Assembly (NCBI RefSeq): GCF_004362515.1
Contig: NZ_SNXU01000001.1
Coordinates: 2,046,001-2,110,000 of the forward strand
Source of the DNA: Actinokineospora alba
GTDB taxonomy: Bacteria; Actinomycetota; Actinomycetes; Mycobacteriales; Pseudonocardiaceae
DNA: 64,000 bases
Direction of reading: 5' to 3'
Below, piece by piece: positions 47,028-55,389 of the stretch; positions within the stretch are counted from its first letter, which is position 1; each line of letters starts with the position of its first letter. Position numbers and translations under genes: made by a program. Under the pieces are notes generated by a model that made no database searches, was not told where the DNA came from, and saw nothing but the letters and a program-made list of their open reading frames with translations.

Positions 47028-48206
47028 TTGTCGGCCCTAAGATCACTGTTCGTGTATCGACTTCCCACTTCCAACCGGCCCACCCGCGGGCTCACCGTCC
47101 TGCTGCCCATCGCGGGCCTGGTCGTGTTGGCCGCCTGTGGGCTGACCCTGCTCGCGCTCAGTACCGCGCGGGTCGGGATCGTCGCCGAGCTGGTCGGGGT
47201 GGGTGCCGCGCTGTTGCCCGTCGGGCCGGTGGTGGCGGCGTTCCTGTGGATCGACCGGTGGGAACCTGAGCCCGCCCGGTTGCTGTGGCTGGCGTTCGCC
47301 TGGGGCGCGTGTGTGGCGACGATCGCCGCGCTGCTGATCAACAACACCGCGGAGGCGGTGGGTGATCTGTTGCTGGGTATGGGAAACGGCGACAAGATCA
47401 GCGCGGTCGTGTCCGCCCCGCTCTTCGAGGAGGCGTTGAAGGGCGCGTTCGTTCTCGGGATTTTCCTTTTCCTGCGCGAGGAATTCAACGGCGTGGTGGA
47501 CGGGATCGTCTACTCCGGATTCGTCGCCGCCGGGTTCGCCTTCACCGAGAACATCTACTACTTCGGCCGCGCGTTCGCCGAGTACGGCATCGGCGACAGC
47601 TCGTCCCCGGGTGTCGTGGCCGCCTTCATCCTGCGTGGCGTCCTCTCTCCCTTCACGCACCCGCTGTTCACCGCCATGATCGGCATCGGAATCGGCATCG
47701 CGGCGACGACCAAGTCGCGGAAGGTGGCCGCGTTGGCGCCGTTCTGCGGCTACCTGGTGGCCGCGCTGCTGCACGCCCTGTGGAACGGCGCGGCCACGCT
47801 CGGGACGGCCACGACCTTCCTCAGCGTCTACTTCCTGGTGATGGTCCCGCTGTTCGCCGCCGTGCTGATCTTCATCAACTGGCACCGCAAGCGCGAGCAG
47901 CGCATCGTCGCCTCCGCGCTGCCCTTCATGGTGGAGAGCAACTGGGTGGTTGCCTCGGAGGTCGACCTGCTGGCCAGCCTCGACGGCAGGCGCAAGTGGC
48001 GCAAACAGGTCCGGTCCCGGGCGGGCAAGCCCGCGGCGCGCGCGGTGGGGAACTACCAGGCCGCCGTCAGTGAGCTGGCGTTTCTCCGCGAGGCGATGCG
48101 CCGCGGCACGTGTGGGCCGGACGCCGATGACCGCGAGGTCGAGTTGATCGCACTGGTGCGGGTGCGCCGCGCCGAGGCGGTGCGGGCGGCCGAGCAGCGC
48201 GTCTGA
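47028..48206 (+). CDS. PrsW-family intramembrane metalloprotease
   Basis: A 392-residue membrane protein with about eight to nine transmembrane helices. Characteristic segments are LWIDRWEPEPARLLWLAFAW, the EExxK motif in PLFEEALKGAFVLGIFLFL, FTENIYYFGRAF and LRGVLSPFTHPLFTAMIGIG. PrsW proteins cleave anti-sigma factors within the membrane in Bacillus; actinobacterial substrates are unknown. The C-terminal 100 residues are soluble and helical (WRKQVRSRAGKPAARAVGNY). The start is uncertain: TTG at 47028 is given, and GTG at 47052 would begin at YRLPTSNR. Neither has a good Shine-Dalgarno. Confidence 0.88.
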   Translation: MSALRSLFVYRLPTSNRPTRGLTVLLPIAGLVVLAACGLTLLALSTARVGIVAELVGVGAALLPVGPVVAAFLWIDRWEPEPARLLWLAFAWGACVATIAALLINNTAEAVGDLLLGMGNGDKISAVVSAPLFEEALKGAFVLGIFLFLREEFNGVVDGIVYSGFVAAGFAFTENIYYFGRAFAEYGIGDSSSPGVVAAFILRGVLSPFTHPLFTAMIGIGIGIAATTKSRKVAALAPFCGYLVAALLHALWNGAATLGTATTFLSVYFLVMVPLFAAVLIFINWHRKREQRIVASALPFMVESNWVVASEVDLLASLDGRRKWRKQVRSRAGKPAARAVGNYQAAVSELAFLREAMRRGTCGPDADDREVELIALVRVRRAEAVRAAEQRV

Positions 48207-48353
48207 CCACTGTGGTGGAGGCGACACCGCTCGGTCCGGTGAAGCTGGTCACCTGGGCGCCACGCGGCCTTCGCCGGACGGCTACTCTCGCGCCGTCGTC
48301 TGGTACCCAGCACTGTCGCGGGACTGGAACGAGATAGAGGAGCCATTCACTAT

Positions 48354-49265
48354 GTGCTCGAACGGGTTGAACCGATGACCCGGCCAGCCAGGTTGGCGGT
48401 CGGAGTCGTGTCGGCAGGCCGCGTAGGCGCCGTACTGGGCGCCGCGCTGGGCCGTGCCGGTCACACCGTCACCGCGGTGTCCGCGGTCTCCAAAGCATCC
48501 CTCGGCCGCGCCGAGGCCCTCCTGCCCGACGCGTCCGTCCGCCCGCCGGACGAGGTGGCGCGCGACGCCGACCTGGTCCTGCTGGCCATCCCGGACGACG
48601 TCCTCCCCGGCATGGTCCGCGGCCTGGCCGCCGCGGGCTCGCTGCGTCCCGGACAGATCGTTGTGCACACCAGCGGCGCCCACGGCGTCGACGTGCTGGC
48701 CCCCGCCGCCGAGCAGGGCGCGCTGACCCTCGCGCTGCACCCCGTCATGACCTTCACCGGCCGCGCCGAGGACCTGGAGCGCATCGCCGCGTGCTGCTTC
48801 GGGGTGACCGCCGCCGACGACGACATCGCCGCCTGGAACGTCGCCGAGGCACTGGTCGTGGAGATGGGCGCCGAGCCGGTCCGGGTGCCGGAGAAGTCCC
48901 GCCCGCTCTACCACACGGCCCTCGCCCACGGCGCGAATCACCTGGTCACGCTGGTCGGCGAGTGCGCGGACCTGCTGCGCACCGCCGACGTCGGCATCCC
49001 CGAGCGGCTGCTCGGCCCACTGCTGTCCGCCGCGCTGGACAACGCCCTGCGCCACGGCGACCGCGCCCTCACCGGCCCGGTGGCCCGCGGCGACGCCGGG
49101 ACGGTCCGCAAGCACGTCCGCGTGCTCGCCGACAGCGCACCCGAGATGCTGCCCGCCTACCGGGCGCTCGCGGCCCGAACCGCCTACCGCGCGAGCGAGT
49201 CCGGCCTACTGCGCGCCGACCTGGTCGCCGACGTCGAAGCCGCCATCACCGAGGAGCCGTCATGA
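48354..49265 (+). CDS. Rossmann-fold/DUF2520 protein
   Basis: A 303-residue protein with an NAD(P)-binding Rossmann fold (RLAVGVVSAGRVGAVLGAAL) and the C-terminal DUF2520 domain (ARLYHTALAHGANHLVTLVG). The conserved HPVMTFTGRAEDLERI is between them. It lies directly upstream of panC, as in mycobacteria (Rv3603c), and is probably a dehydrogenase-like protein of unknown substrate. GTG at 48354 has AGAGGAG 11 nt upstream; ATG at 48375 is an alternative without a ribosome binding site. The stop overlaps the panC ATG. Confidence 0.87.
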   Translation: MLERVEPMTRPARLAVGVVSAGRVGAVLGAALGRAGHTVTAVSAVSKASLGRAEALLPDASVRPPDEVARDADLVLLAIPDDVLPGMVRGLAAAGSLRPGQIVVHTSGAHGVDVLAPAAEQGALTLALHPVMTFTGRAEDLERIAACCFGVTAADDDIAAWNVAEALVVEMGAEPVRVPEKSRPLYHTALAHGANHLVTLVGECADLLRTADVGIPERLLGPLLSAALDNALRHGDRALTGPVARGDAGTVRKHVRVLADSAPEMLPAYRALAARTAYRASESGLLRADLVADVEAAITEEPS

Positions 49266-50152
49266 CCACCCCCCGCTTCGCCACGGGCAAGCTGAACGTC
49301 CTCAATGGACCGCAGGACGTCGCGAAGACGACCCGCGCGCTGCGGGCGACCGGTCGCAAGATCGCGTTCGTGCCGACCATGGGCGCGCTGCACGACGGCC
49401 ACCGCGAGCTGCTCCGCACGGCCCGCCGGATCCCGAACACCGTGCTGGTGACGTCGATCTTCGTCAACCCGCTGCAGTTCGGCGCGGGCGAGGACTTCGA
49501 CCGCTACCCGCGCCCGCTGGAGGCCGACCTCGAGGTCTGCGCCCAGGAGCGGGTCGAGCTGGTGTTCACCCCGGAGAAGGAGGCGCTCTACCCGCCGGGC
49601 GCCCAGGTGACCGTCCACCCCGGACCGCTGGGCGACGAGCTGGAAGGCGCCGTGCGGCCAGGACACTTCGCCGGTGTGCTGACCGTTGTGGCGAAGCTGT
49701 TCAACATCGTCCGGCCGGATTACGCCCTGTTCGGCGACAAGGACTACCAGCAGCTCGCGCTGATCAAGAAGATGGTGCGCGACCTCGACATGGAGGTCTC
49801 GGTCATCGGCGTGCCGACCGTCCGCGAGGACGACGGCCTGGCCATGTCCTCCCGCAACGCCTACCTCGACCCCGAACAGCGCGCCGCCGCGGTCACCCTG
49901 TCCGCGGCGCTCGCCGCGGGAGCGCACGTGAGTGAGAGCGGCGGCCAGGCCATGCTCGCCGCGGCGCGCGCGGTGCTCGACCAGACCCCGGAGCTCAAGG
50001 TCGACTACCTGGAGCTGCGCGGACTCGACCTCGGACCGGCCCCGGAGAAGGGCGACGCCCGGCTGCTCGTCGCCGCCAAGATCGGCACCACCCGGCTCAT
50101 CGACAACGTCCCGGTGCTGTTGGGCACCCCCGACCTCGCTCAGCACGCCTGA
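49262..50152 (+). CDS. panC: Pantothenate synthetase
   Basis: A 296-residue enzyme that condenses pantoate and beta-alanine with ATP. Landmarks are FVPTMGALHDGHRELLRTAR (HIGH-like motif), TSIFVNPLQFGAGEDFDRYP, RPGHFAGVLTVVAKLFNIVR, YALFGDKDYQQLALIKKMVR and GLAMSSRNAYLDPEQRAAAV. Start ATG overlaps the previous stop (ATGA). It is 14 bp from panD, which makes the beta-alanine it uses; coaX follows, so three steps toward coenzyme A are encoded together. Confidence 0.97.
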   Translation: MTTPRFATGKLNVLNGPQDVAKTTRALRATGRKIAFVPTMGALHDGHRELLRTARRIPNTVLVTSIFVNPLQFGAGEDFDRYPRPLEADLEVCAQERVELVFTPEKEALYPPGAQVTVHPGPLGDELEGAVRPGHFAGVLTVVAKLFNIVRPDYALFGDKDYQQLALIKKMVRDLDMEVSVIGVPTVREDDGLAMSSRNAYLDPEQRAAAVTLSAALAAGAHVSESGGQAMLAAARAVLDQTPELKVDYLELRGLDLGPAPEKGDARLLVAAKIGTTRLIDNVPVLLGTPDLAQHA

Positions 50153-50166
50153 GAAGGGAGCACCCC

Positions 50167-50640
50167 ATGCTTCGCACGATGCTCAAGTCCAAGATCCACC
50201 GTGCCACCGTCACCCAGGCCGACCTGCACTACGTCGGCTCGGTGACCGTCGACCCGATCCTGCTGGAGGCGGCCGACCTGCTGCCCGGCGAGCAGGTCGC
50301 GATCGTCGATGTCACCAATGGCGCCCGCATCGAGACCTACACGATCGAGGGCGAGCGGGGCAGCGGCGTCATCGGCATCAACGGTGCCGCCGCGCACCTG
50401 GTGCACCCCGGCGACATCGTCATCCTGATCGCCTACGGCCTGATGGAGACCGCCGAGGCCGCCGCGTACGAGCCGAAGGTCATCTTCGTCGACGCGGACA
50501 ACAAGATCGTGCACGCGGGCACTGACGCCGCCCACGTGCCCGCTGACTCCGGCCTGCTCAGCGGGGCCGTCACGGCCGAGGCCCCGGCCGAGACCGTCGA
50601 CGCCGCCAAGCTGGACGCGCTGCTCGCCATCGAGAACTGA
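50167..50640 (+). CDS. panD: Aspartate 1-decarboxylase
   Basis: A 157-residue pyruvoyl enzyme that makes beta-alanine. MLRTMLKSKIHRATVTQADL is the signature N-terminus, and HYVGSVTVDP contains the Gly24-Ser25 self-cleavage site. NGARIETYTIEGERGSGVIG and DIVILIAYGLMETAEAAAYE follow. The C-terminal 20 residues (AVTAEAPAETVDAAKLDALL) extend beyond the core, as in other actinobacteria. GAAGGGAG precedes the ATG. Its stop overlaps the coaX ATG (TGATG). Confidence 0.97.
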   Translation: MLRTMLKSKIHRATVTQADLHYVGSVTVDPILLEAADLLPGEQVAIVDVTNGARIETYTIEGERGSGVIGINGAAAHLVHPGDIVILIAYGLMETAEAAAYEPKVIFVDADNKIVHAGTDAAHVPADSGLLSGAVTAEAPAETVDAAKLDALLAIEN

Positions 50641-51416
50641 TGCTCCTCACGATCGACGTCGGCAACACCAACATCGCCCTCGGCGTCCACACCGCCGACG
50701 GTGAGCTGCTGCGCGACTGGCGGATGCGCACCGACACCCGGATCACCGCCGACGAACTCGCCCTGACCATGCGCGGCCTGCTCGGCGAACACGCGGACGC
50801 CATCACCGGCATCTCCGCGCTGTCCACGGTTCCGGCCGTGCTGCGCGAGCTGCGGGTGATGTTGGCGCAGTACTACCCGAAGGTCCACCGGGTGATCGTG
50901 GAGCCGGGTGTGCGCACGGGCGTGCCGCTGCTGGTGGACAACCCGAAGGAGGTGGGAGCCGACCGGGTGATCAACACCCTGGCCGCGCACCACCTGTTCA
51001 GCACGGCCTGCATCGTCGTGGACTTCGGCACGTCGACCAACATCGACGTCATCTCCGCCAAGGGCGAGTTCCTGGGCGGGGTCTTCATGCCCGGCATCGA
51101 GATCTCGGTCGACGCCCTCGCCGCTCGCGCCGCCGCCCTGCGCAAGGTGGAGATGGTGCGGCCGCGCTCGGTCATCGGCAAGAACACCGTCGAGTGCCTG
51201 CAGTCCGGGATCATGTACGGCTTCGCGGGCCAGGTGGACGGCCTGGTCGCCCGCATCACCAGGGAACTGGAACGCACCGGCCACGGCGGCCCGGTGACGG
51301 TCATCGCGACCGGCGGCCTGGCCCCGCTGGTGGTCGACGAGTCGGTCTCCATCGCCCACCACCGCCCCGACCTCACCCTGCTGGGCCTGCGCCTGGTCTT
51401 CGACCGCAACAGCTAG
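50640..51416 (+). CDS. coaX: Type III pantothenate kinase
   Basis: A 258-residue kinase of the acetate-kinase/Hsp70 fold. The N-terminal DVGNTNIALGVHTADGELL binds ATP phosphate, and TSTNIDVISAKGEFLGGVFM and PKEVGADRVINTLAAHHLF are standard. It phosphorylates pantothenate, the first step toward coenzyme A. Type III enzymes resist feedback inhibition by CoA. ATG overlaps the panD stop. The gene is convergent with a methyltransferase (stops overlap by 4 nt). Confidence 0.95.
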   Translation: MLLTIDVGNTNIALGVHTADGELLRDWRMRTDTRITADELALTMRGLLGEHADAITGISALSTVPAVLRELRVMLAQYYPKVHRVIVEPGVRTGVPLLVDNPKEVGADRVINTLAAHHLFSTACIVVDFGTSTNIDVISAKGEFLGGVFMPGIEISVDALAARAAALRKVEMVRPRSVIGKNTVECLQSGIMYGFAGQVDGLVARITRELERTGHGGPVTVIATGGLAPLVVDESVSIAHHRPDLTLLGLRLVFDRNS

Positions 51417-52153
51417 AGGCGCACCGCCCGCACGGCCACGGTGGACAGCGGCCGGATGAAGTCGCCCGAGGCCGTCTCCGGCCTGCTCCGCAGGTAAGCG
51501 CGCACGTCGTCGAGCAACGCGGCGCGTTCCGCGGGAGGAGCCAGCGCGACCTGCGAGTGCGTGCCGATGGTGGCGATGAACGACTCGATCGTGCGGGCCT
51601 GCCCATGCGGGACGAAGGTGTGCTCCGCCGGGGCCAGCCGCTCGTGCTCGGGGAGCATCCAGTTCACCACGAGCGCCGGGCCGATGCTGGTCGTGGTCGC
51701 TTCGGCCAGGTCCGCCATCCACGGCACCGTCACGTCGTCGCGATTCCAGAACAGCCCGAGCACTCCGCCCGGCCGCAGCACGCGAGTGATCTCGGTCAGC
51801 GCTTCGGGAGTGTTGAACCAGTGGAACGCCTGTCCCGCGACGACCGCGTCGAACGACCCGTCCTCGGCCGCAATGGACTCCGCGGTGCCGTCGAGGGCGG
51901 TCACTGCCGGCTGCCGCCTGGCCAGTTCCGCGCGCATGGCGGGGTCCGGCTCCACCGCCGTCACCGAACACCCCAACCGCACCAGCCCGTCGCTCAGCAG
52001 GCCCGTCCCGGCGGCGAGATCCAACACCGATTTCCGACCCCCGAGCACCCACTCGATGGCCGCGAGCGGGTAATCAGGCCGGTGCTCGGCGTAGACAGCG
52101 GCATTGGCGCCGAATGAACTCGCGCGCTCGGCGAACAGCTCCGGGTGGTCCAT
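51413..52153 (-). CDS. Class I SAM-dependent methyltransferase
   Basis: A 246-residue methyltransferase. Motif I is VLDLAAGTGLLSDGLVRLGC, then VTAVEPDPAMRAELARRQPA, motif II-type GSFDAVVAGQAFHWFNTPEA, and LRPGGVLGLFWNRDD. The pattern matches the UbiE/COQ5-like methyltransferase group with small-molecule substrates. The ATG at 52153 begins MDHPELFAERASSFGANA; an upstream in-frame extension is not supported. It is divergent from lysS (37 bp between starts). Substrate unknown. Confidence 0.88.
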   Translation of the reverse strand: MDHPELFAERASSFGANAAVYAEHRPDYPLAAIEWVLGGRKSVLDLAAGTGLLSDGLVRLGCSVTAVEPDPAMRAELARRQPAVTALDGTAESIAAEDGSFDAVVAGQAFHWFNTPEALTEITRVLRPGGVLGLFWNRDDVTVPWMADLAEATTTSIGPALVVNWMLPEHERLAPAEHTFVPHGQARTIESFIATIGTHSQVALAPPAERAALLDDVRAYLRSRPETASGDFIRPLSTVAVRAVRL

Positions 52154-52190
52154 GAATCGACCGTAGCGCGCCTTCCGTACCCTTCGACCT

Positions 52191-53696
52191 GTGAACGAAG
52201 AGCTTCCAGACACCGCTGCCACCGACGACCTTCCCGAGCAGATGCGGATCCGTCGGGAAAAGCGGGAACGGCTGCTCGCCGCCGGTGTCGATCCCTACCC
52301 GGTCGAACTTCCGCGCACCCACACCCTGGCCAAGGTTCGCGCGGAGTATTCCGAACTGCCGACCGACACGGCCACCGGCGACATGGTGGGTGTCGCGGGC
52401 CGGGTCATGTTCCTGCGCAACACCGGCAAGCTCTGTTTCGCGACTCTTCGCGAAGGGGACGGAACCGAACTGCAGGCCATGCTGAGCCTGAACAACGTCG
52501 GCGAAGAGGCCCTTTCGGCGTGGAAGTCGGATGTCGATCTTGGTGACTACGTATTCGTCGAGGGTGAGGTCATCACTTCTCGTCGCGGTGAGTTGTCGGT
52601 GCTCGCCAATGAGTGGCGGATGGCGTCGAAGTCGCTGCGGCCGCTGCCGGTCGCGCACAAGGCGCTGAGTGAGGAAACACGCATTCGGCAGCGCTATGTC
52701 GACCTGATCCTGCGGCCGCAGGCGCGCGAGACCGTCCGCAAGCGTTCGGGTGTCGTTCGTTCACTGCGTGAGAGTTTTCACTCCCGTGAATACCTTGAAG
52801 TCGAGACGCCCATGTTGCAGACGATGCACGGCGGCGCCGCGGCCCGGCCGTTCGTCACGCGCTCCAACGCGATGGATATGGACCTGTTCCTGCGTATCGC
52901 CCCGGAGTTGTACCTCAAGCGGTGTGTGGTCGGCGGCTTGGAGCGGGTCTTCGAGATCAACCGGAACTTCCGCAATGAGGGCAGCGATTCCTCGCATTCG
53001 CCCGAGTTCGCGATGCTCGAGTTCTATGAGGCGTATGGCACCTACGACACGATGGCTGCGCTGACCCGCTCACTCGTACAGGAGGCGGCTGAGGCGGTCA
53101 ACGGCTCGCAGGTCGTCACGCTCCACGACGGCACCGAATACGACCTGTCCGGCGAGTGGACGACGCTGACCATGTACGGGTCGCTGTCCGAGGCGCTCGG
53201 CGAGCAGGTCACGCCGGAGACTTCCGTTGAGGCGCTTAGGAAGCACGCGGATCGGCTGGAGCTTTCGGTGGACCCGAAGCTGGGTCACGGCAAGCTGATC
53301 GAGGAACTCTGGGAACACCTCGTCGGTGATCATCTTTTCGCGCCGACATTCGTGCGCGATTTCCCGGTCGAGACCTCGCCGCTGACCCGGCAGCACCGCA
53401 GTGTGGCCGGAGTCGCCGAAAAGTGGGATCTCTACGTCCGCGGATTCGAGCTCGCCACCGGTTACTCGGAACTCGTCGACCCGGTCGTGGAACGGGAACG
53501 CCTGGAGGATCAGGCGCGGCTCGGCGCGGCAGGCGATGACGAGGCGATGCTTCTGGATGAGGACTTTCTGCGTGCGCTAGAGTACGGAATGCCACCGAGT
53601 GGCGGCGTCGGAATGGGTATCGATCGACTGTTGATGGCGCTGACCGGCCTGGGCATCCGTGAGACGATCCTGTTCCCCTTGGTTCGCCCGGAATGA
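52191..53696 (+). CDS. lysS: Lysyl-tRNA synthetase (class II)
   Basis: A 501-residue class II enzyme charging tRNA-Lys. An OB-fold anticodon-binding domain (GDMVGVAGRVMFLRNTGKLC and VFVEGEVITSRRGELSVLAN) precedes the catalytic domain with motif 1 (VRSLRESFHSREYLEVETPM), motif 2 (LERVFEINRNFRNEGSDSSH) and motif 3 (PPSGGVGMGIDRLLMALTGL). HSPEFAMLEFYEAYGTYDTM is also typical. Start is a GTG at 52191. It is followed by lsr2, as in mycobacteria. Confidence 0.97.
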   Translation: MNEELPDTAATDDLPEQMRIRREKRERLLAAGVDPYPVELPRTHTLAKVRAEYSELPTDTATGDMVGVAGRVMFLRNTGKLCFATLREGDGTELQAMLSLNNVGEEALSAWKSDVDLGDYVFVEGEVITSRRGELSVLANEWRMASKSLRPLPVAHKALSEETRIRQRYVDLILRPQARETVRKRSGVVRSLRESFHSREYLEVETPMLQTMHGGAAARPFVTRSNAMDMDLFLRIAPELYLKRCVVGGLERVFEINRNFRNEGSDSSHSPEFAMLEFYEAYGTYDTMAALTRSLVQEAAEAVNGSQVVTLHDGTEYDLSGEWTTLTMYGSLSEALGEQVTPETSVEALRKHADRLELSVDPKLGHGKLIEELWEHLVGDHLFAPTFVRDFPVETSPLTRQHRSVAGVAEKWDLYVRGFELATGYSELVDPVVERERLEDQARLGAAGDDEAMLLDEDFLRALEYGMPPSGGVGMGIDRLLMALTGLGIRETILFPLVRPE

Positions 53697-53815
53697 CTCG
53701 ACTCGGACACTAACGCAATCCGTGCGATTTGCGCTAACCTCTGTCGAGGTGTATTTCTACCTGTGACGGCCGGGCACTTCAATGGGCCGGCACATTCTCG
53801 CCCGGAGGAGGCGCA

Positions 53816-54160
53816 ATGGCGCAGAAGGTTACGGTTTCACTGGTCGACGACCTTGACGGCTCGACGGCCGAAGAGACGGTCGAGTTCGGGCTGGATGGCG
53901 CGTCCTACCAGATTGACCTGTCCTCGAAGAATGCCGACAAGCTGCGTGAGGCGCTTGCCGACTTCGTCGAGAGCGCCCGCCGTTCCGGCGGTCGCAAGCG
54001 TGCGGCGAAGGCCGCCGTGGGTCGGGTGCCGCGCGCCGCGACCGCGGATCGCGAGCAGAACCAGGCGATTCGCGAGTGGGCACGCAAGCAGGGCATGAAG
54101 GTGTCGGACCGCGGTCGCATCCCGTCCGAGGTTCTCGACGCGTACAACGAGCAGGCCTGA
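53816..54160 (+). CDS. lsr2: Nucleoid-associated protein Lsr2
   Basis: A 114-residue H-NS-like protein that binds AT-rich DNA and silences horizontally acquired genes. The N-terminal oligomerisation domain reads KVTVSLVDDLDGSTAEETVE and SYQIDLSSKNADKLREALAD; the C-terminal DNA-binding domain has the AT-hook-like RGR in VSDRGRIPSEVLDAYNEQ, and NQAIREWARKQGMK. GGAGGAGG precedes the ATG by 5 nt. A terminator follows. It is a natural candidate to silence the lower-GC element at 2-18.5 kb. Confidence 0.96.
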   Translation: MAQKVTVSLVDDLDGSTAEETVEFGLDGASYQIDLSSKNADKLREALADFVESARRSGGRKRAAKAAVGRVPRAATADREQNQAIREWARKQGMKVSDRGRIPSEVLDAYNEQA

Positions 54161-54170
54161 CCCTGCTCTG

Positions 54171-54209
54171 AAGGGGCTGCCCGCTTGTGCGGGTGGCCCC
54201 TTGCTTTTT
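54171..54209 (+). terminator. Intrinsic terminator after lsr2
   Basis: AAGGGGC-tg-CCCGC pairs with GCGGG-tg-GCCCCTT around TTGT, followed by GCTTTTT. It is the clearest rho-independent terminator in the window. Confidence 0.85.
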
Positions 54210-54236
54210 ACCCGGCATTTTGTGTAGCGCGGAATG

Positions 54237-55049
54237 TCAGCGCTTGCGGCACAGTCGCGGGCAGGTCGAACACTCTCCGCTGCCCTGTTCGAGCAGATAG
54301 TGGAAGCAGCAGCTTTCGCGCCTGCGGGTCCATTCGGTGGAACCACCGGAAATCGCGGCGGGGCGCAGTGTGGACGCCGAGGTGAACGGTGAATGGCCCG
54401 CGCCGAGGACCAGGGCGGCGTCCAATGCGCCCGCGGCTTCGTTGCCGTTATAGCGACCGGCCAGCCAAAACGCATTGTCCAAGGCGTCGGTGGCCGCGCC
54501 CCAGAGCGTGTGTTTCCCCAACCGCACCTGTGGGCCGAACACGGCGATGAAGCGGGCCGCGTGCGACCGGAACCGGCCGCGCAGCACCGTCGCCAACGCG
54601 AGATCGTCGGCCACGACGACCGCATGCGGGTCGCTCGCGGCGGGATCGTCGGGCAGGCAGGTGAAGTCGGGCGAGAGCAGGGCGACGGCGTCCGGGTCCG
54701 ACATCGGCATGGCCCGGTGGAACGCGACGTTCTCCGGCCGCAGCGACGGCACCCGGCGCGCGTGGTGGAACAGCAGCCCGGCGGCGAAGCCGGGGGTGAG
54801 CAGATACCAGGACATGAGGTACGCGGCGACCGTGCGCTCCGGCGCCTCGCCGTAGGTCTCGCGCATCCAGTGCGCGAGGGCGGCGCTCCAGGCCGCGACC
54901 GCGCCCGGGTCGCTGAGGAAGTCCTCGGACGTCGTCCAGCCGGGTTCGTCGGGGATCCCGAGATGCACGCGCAGCCGGTCTTGGCGCGTATTGACGAAGG
55001 CGACGGACGAGGCCAGGTCGAGGTGCCTGGTGCGGTACGCGGCCGTCAC
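54237..55049 (-). CDS. FhuF-like (2Fe-2S) ferric siderophore reductase
   Basis: A 270-residue protein. The C-terminal SCCFHYLLEQGSGECSTCPR motif carries the C-C-x10-C-x2-C cluster-binding pattern of ferric iron reductases of the FhuF type. GGLLFHHARRVPSLRPENVAF is in the middle. These proteins reduce ferric siderophores in the cytoplasm. Start is a GTG at 55049. A 17-of-19 match to the IdeR/DtxR iron box lies 63 bp upstream, which strongly suggests iron repression. It is convergent with lsr2. Confidence 0.85.
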   Translation of the reverse strand: MTAAYRTRHLDLASSVAFVNTRQDRLRVHLGIPDEPGWTTSEDFLSDPGAVAAWSAALAHWMRETYGEAPERTVAAYLMSWYLLTPGFAAGLLFHHARRVPSLRPENVAFHRAMPMSDPDAVALLSPDFTCLPDDPAASDPHAVVVADDLALATVLRGRFRSHAARFIAVFGPQVRLGKHTLWGAATDALDNAFWLAGRYNGNEAAGALDAALVLGAGHSPFTSASTLRPAAISGGSTEWTRRRESCCFHYLLEQGSGECSTCPRLCRKR

Positions 55050-55111
55050 CGGAGCAGGCCCCTGGGACGCGGCTCGAGTCGCATCGGCGCCCCCGTCTCT
55101 TGGATGGCCTC

Positions 55112-55130
55112 TTTGGTGAGGCTTACCTAA
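55112..55130. promoter_or_regulatory. IdeR/DtxR-type iron box
   Basis: TTTGGTGAGGCTTACCTAA matches the consensus TWAGGTWAGSCTWACCTWA at 17 of 19 positions. It lies 63 bp before the FhuF-like gene and about 260 bp before clpC, so the iron reductase is the likely target. Confidence 0.8.
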
Positions 55131-55389
55131 CCTTACCGCGCGGTCGGGTGATCCCGCAGGCTGGTATCCCGGCGTGTTCGCGCTCAGCGGACAACCCCGG
55201 TTTCGCGGAATCCGCGCCGGTCACCGCACGTTGTGGAGGGTGAAGGGACCGCTGGGCGCGGCTGACGCAGGTGTTGGGCATGCAGTGGCACTGAGAGCTG
55301 ACGCCGGGCCTACTACAGTGGTCCCACGGTGCTGAATCCACTAAAAGAGAGTGGAGAAGGGCCGCCGGCGCAGCAGTCAGGGAGTGAGA
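55131..55389. other. clpC upstream region
   Basis: These 259 bp between the iron box and clpC contain no open frame with coding character. The clpC promoter must lie here. AGGGAG is present 6 nt before the clpC ATG. No classical heat-shock operator (HspR or HrcA type) was recognised. Confidence 0.4.
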
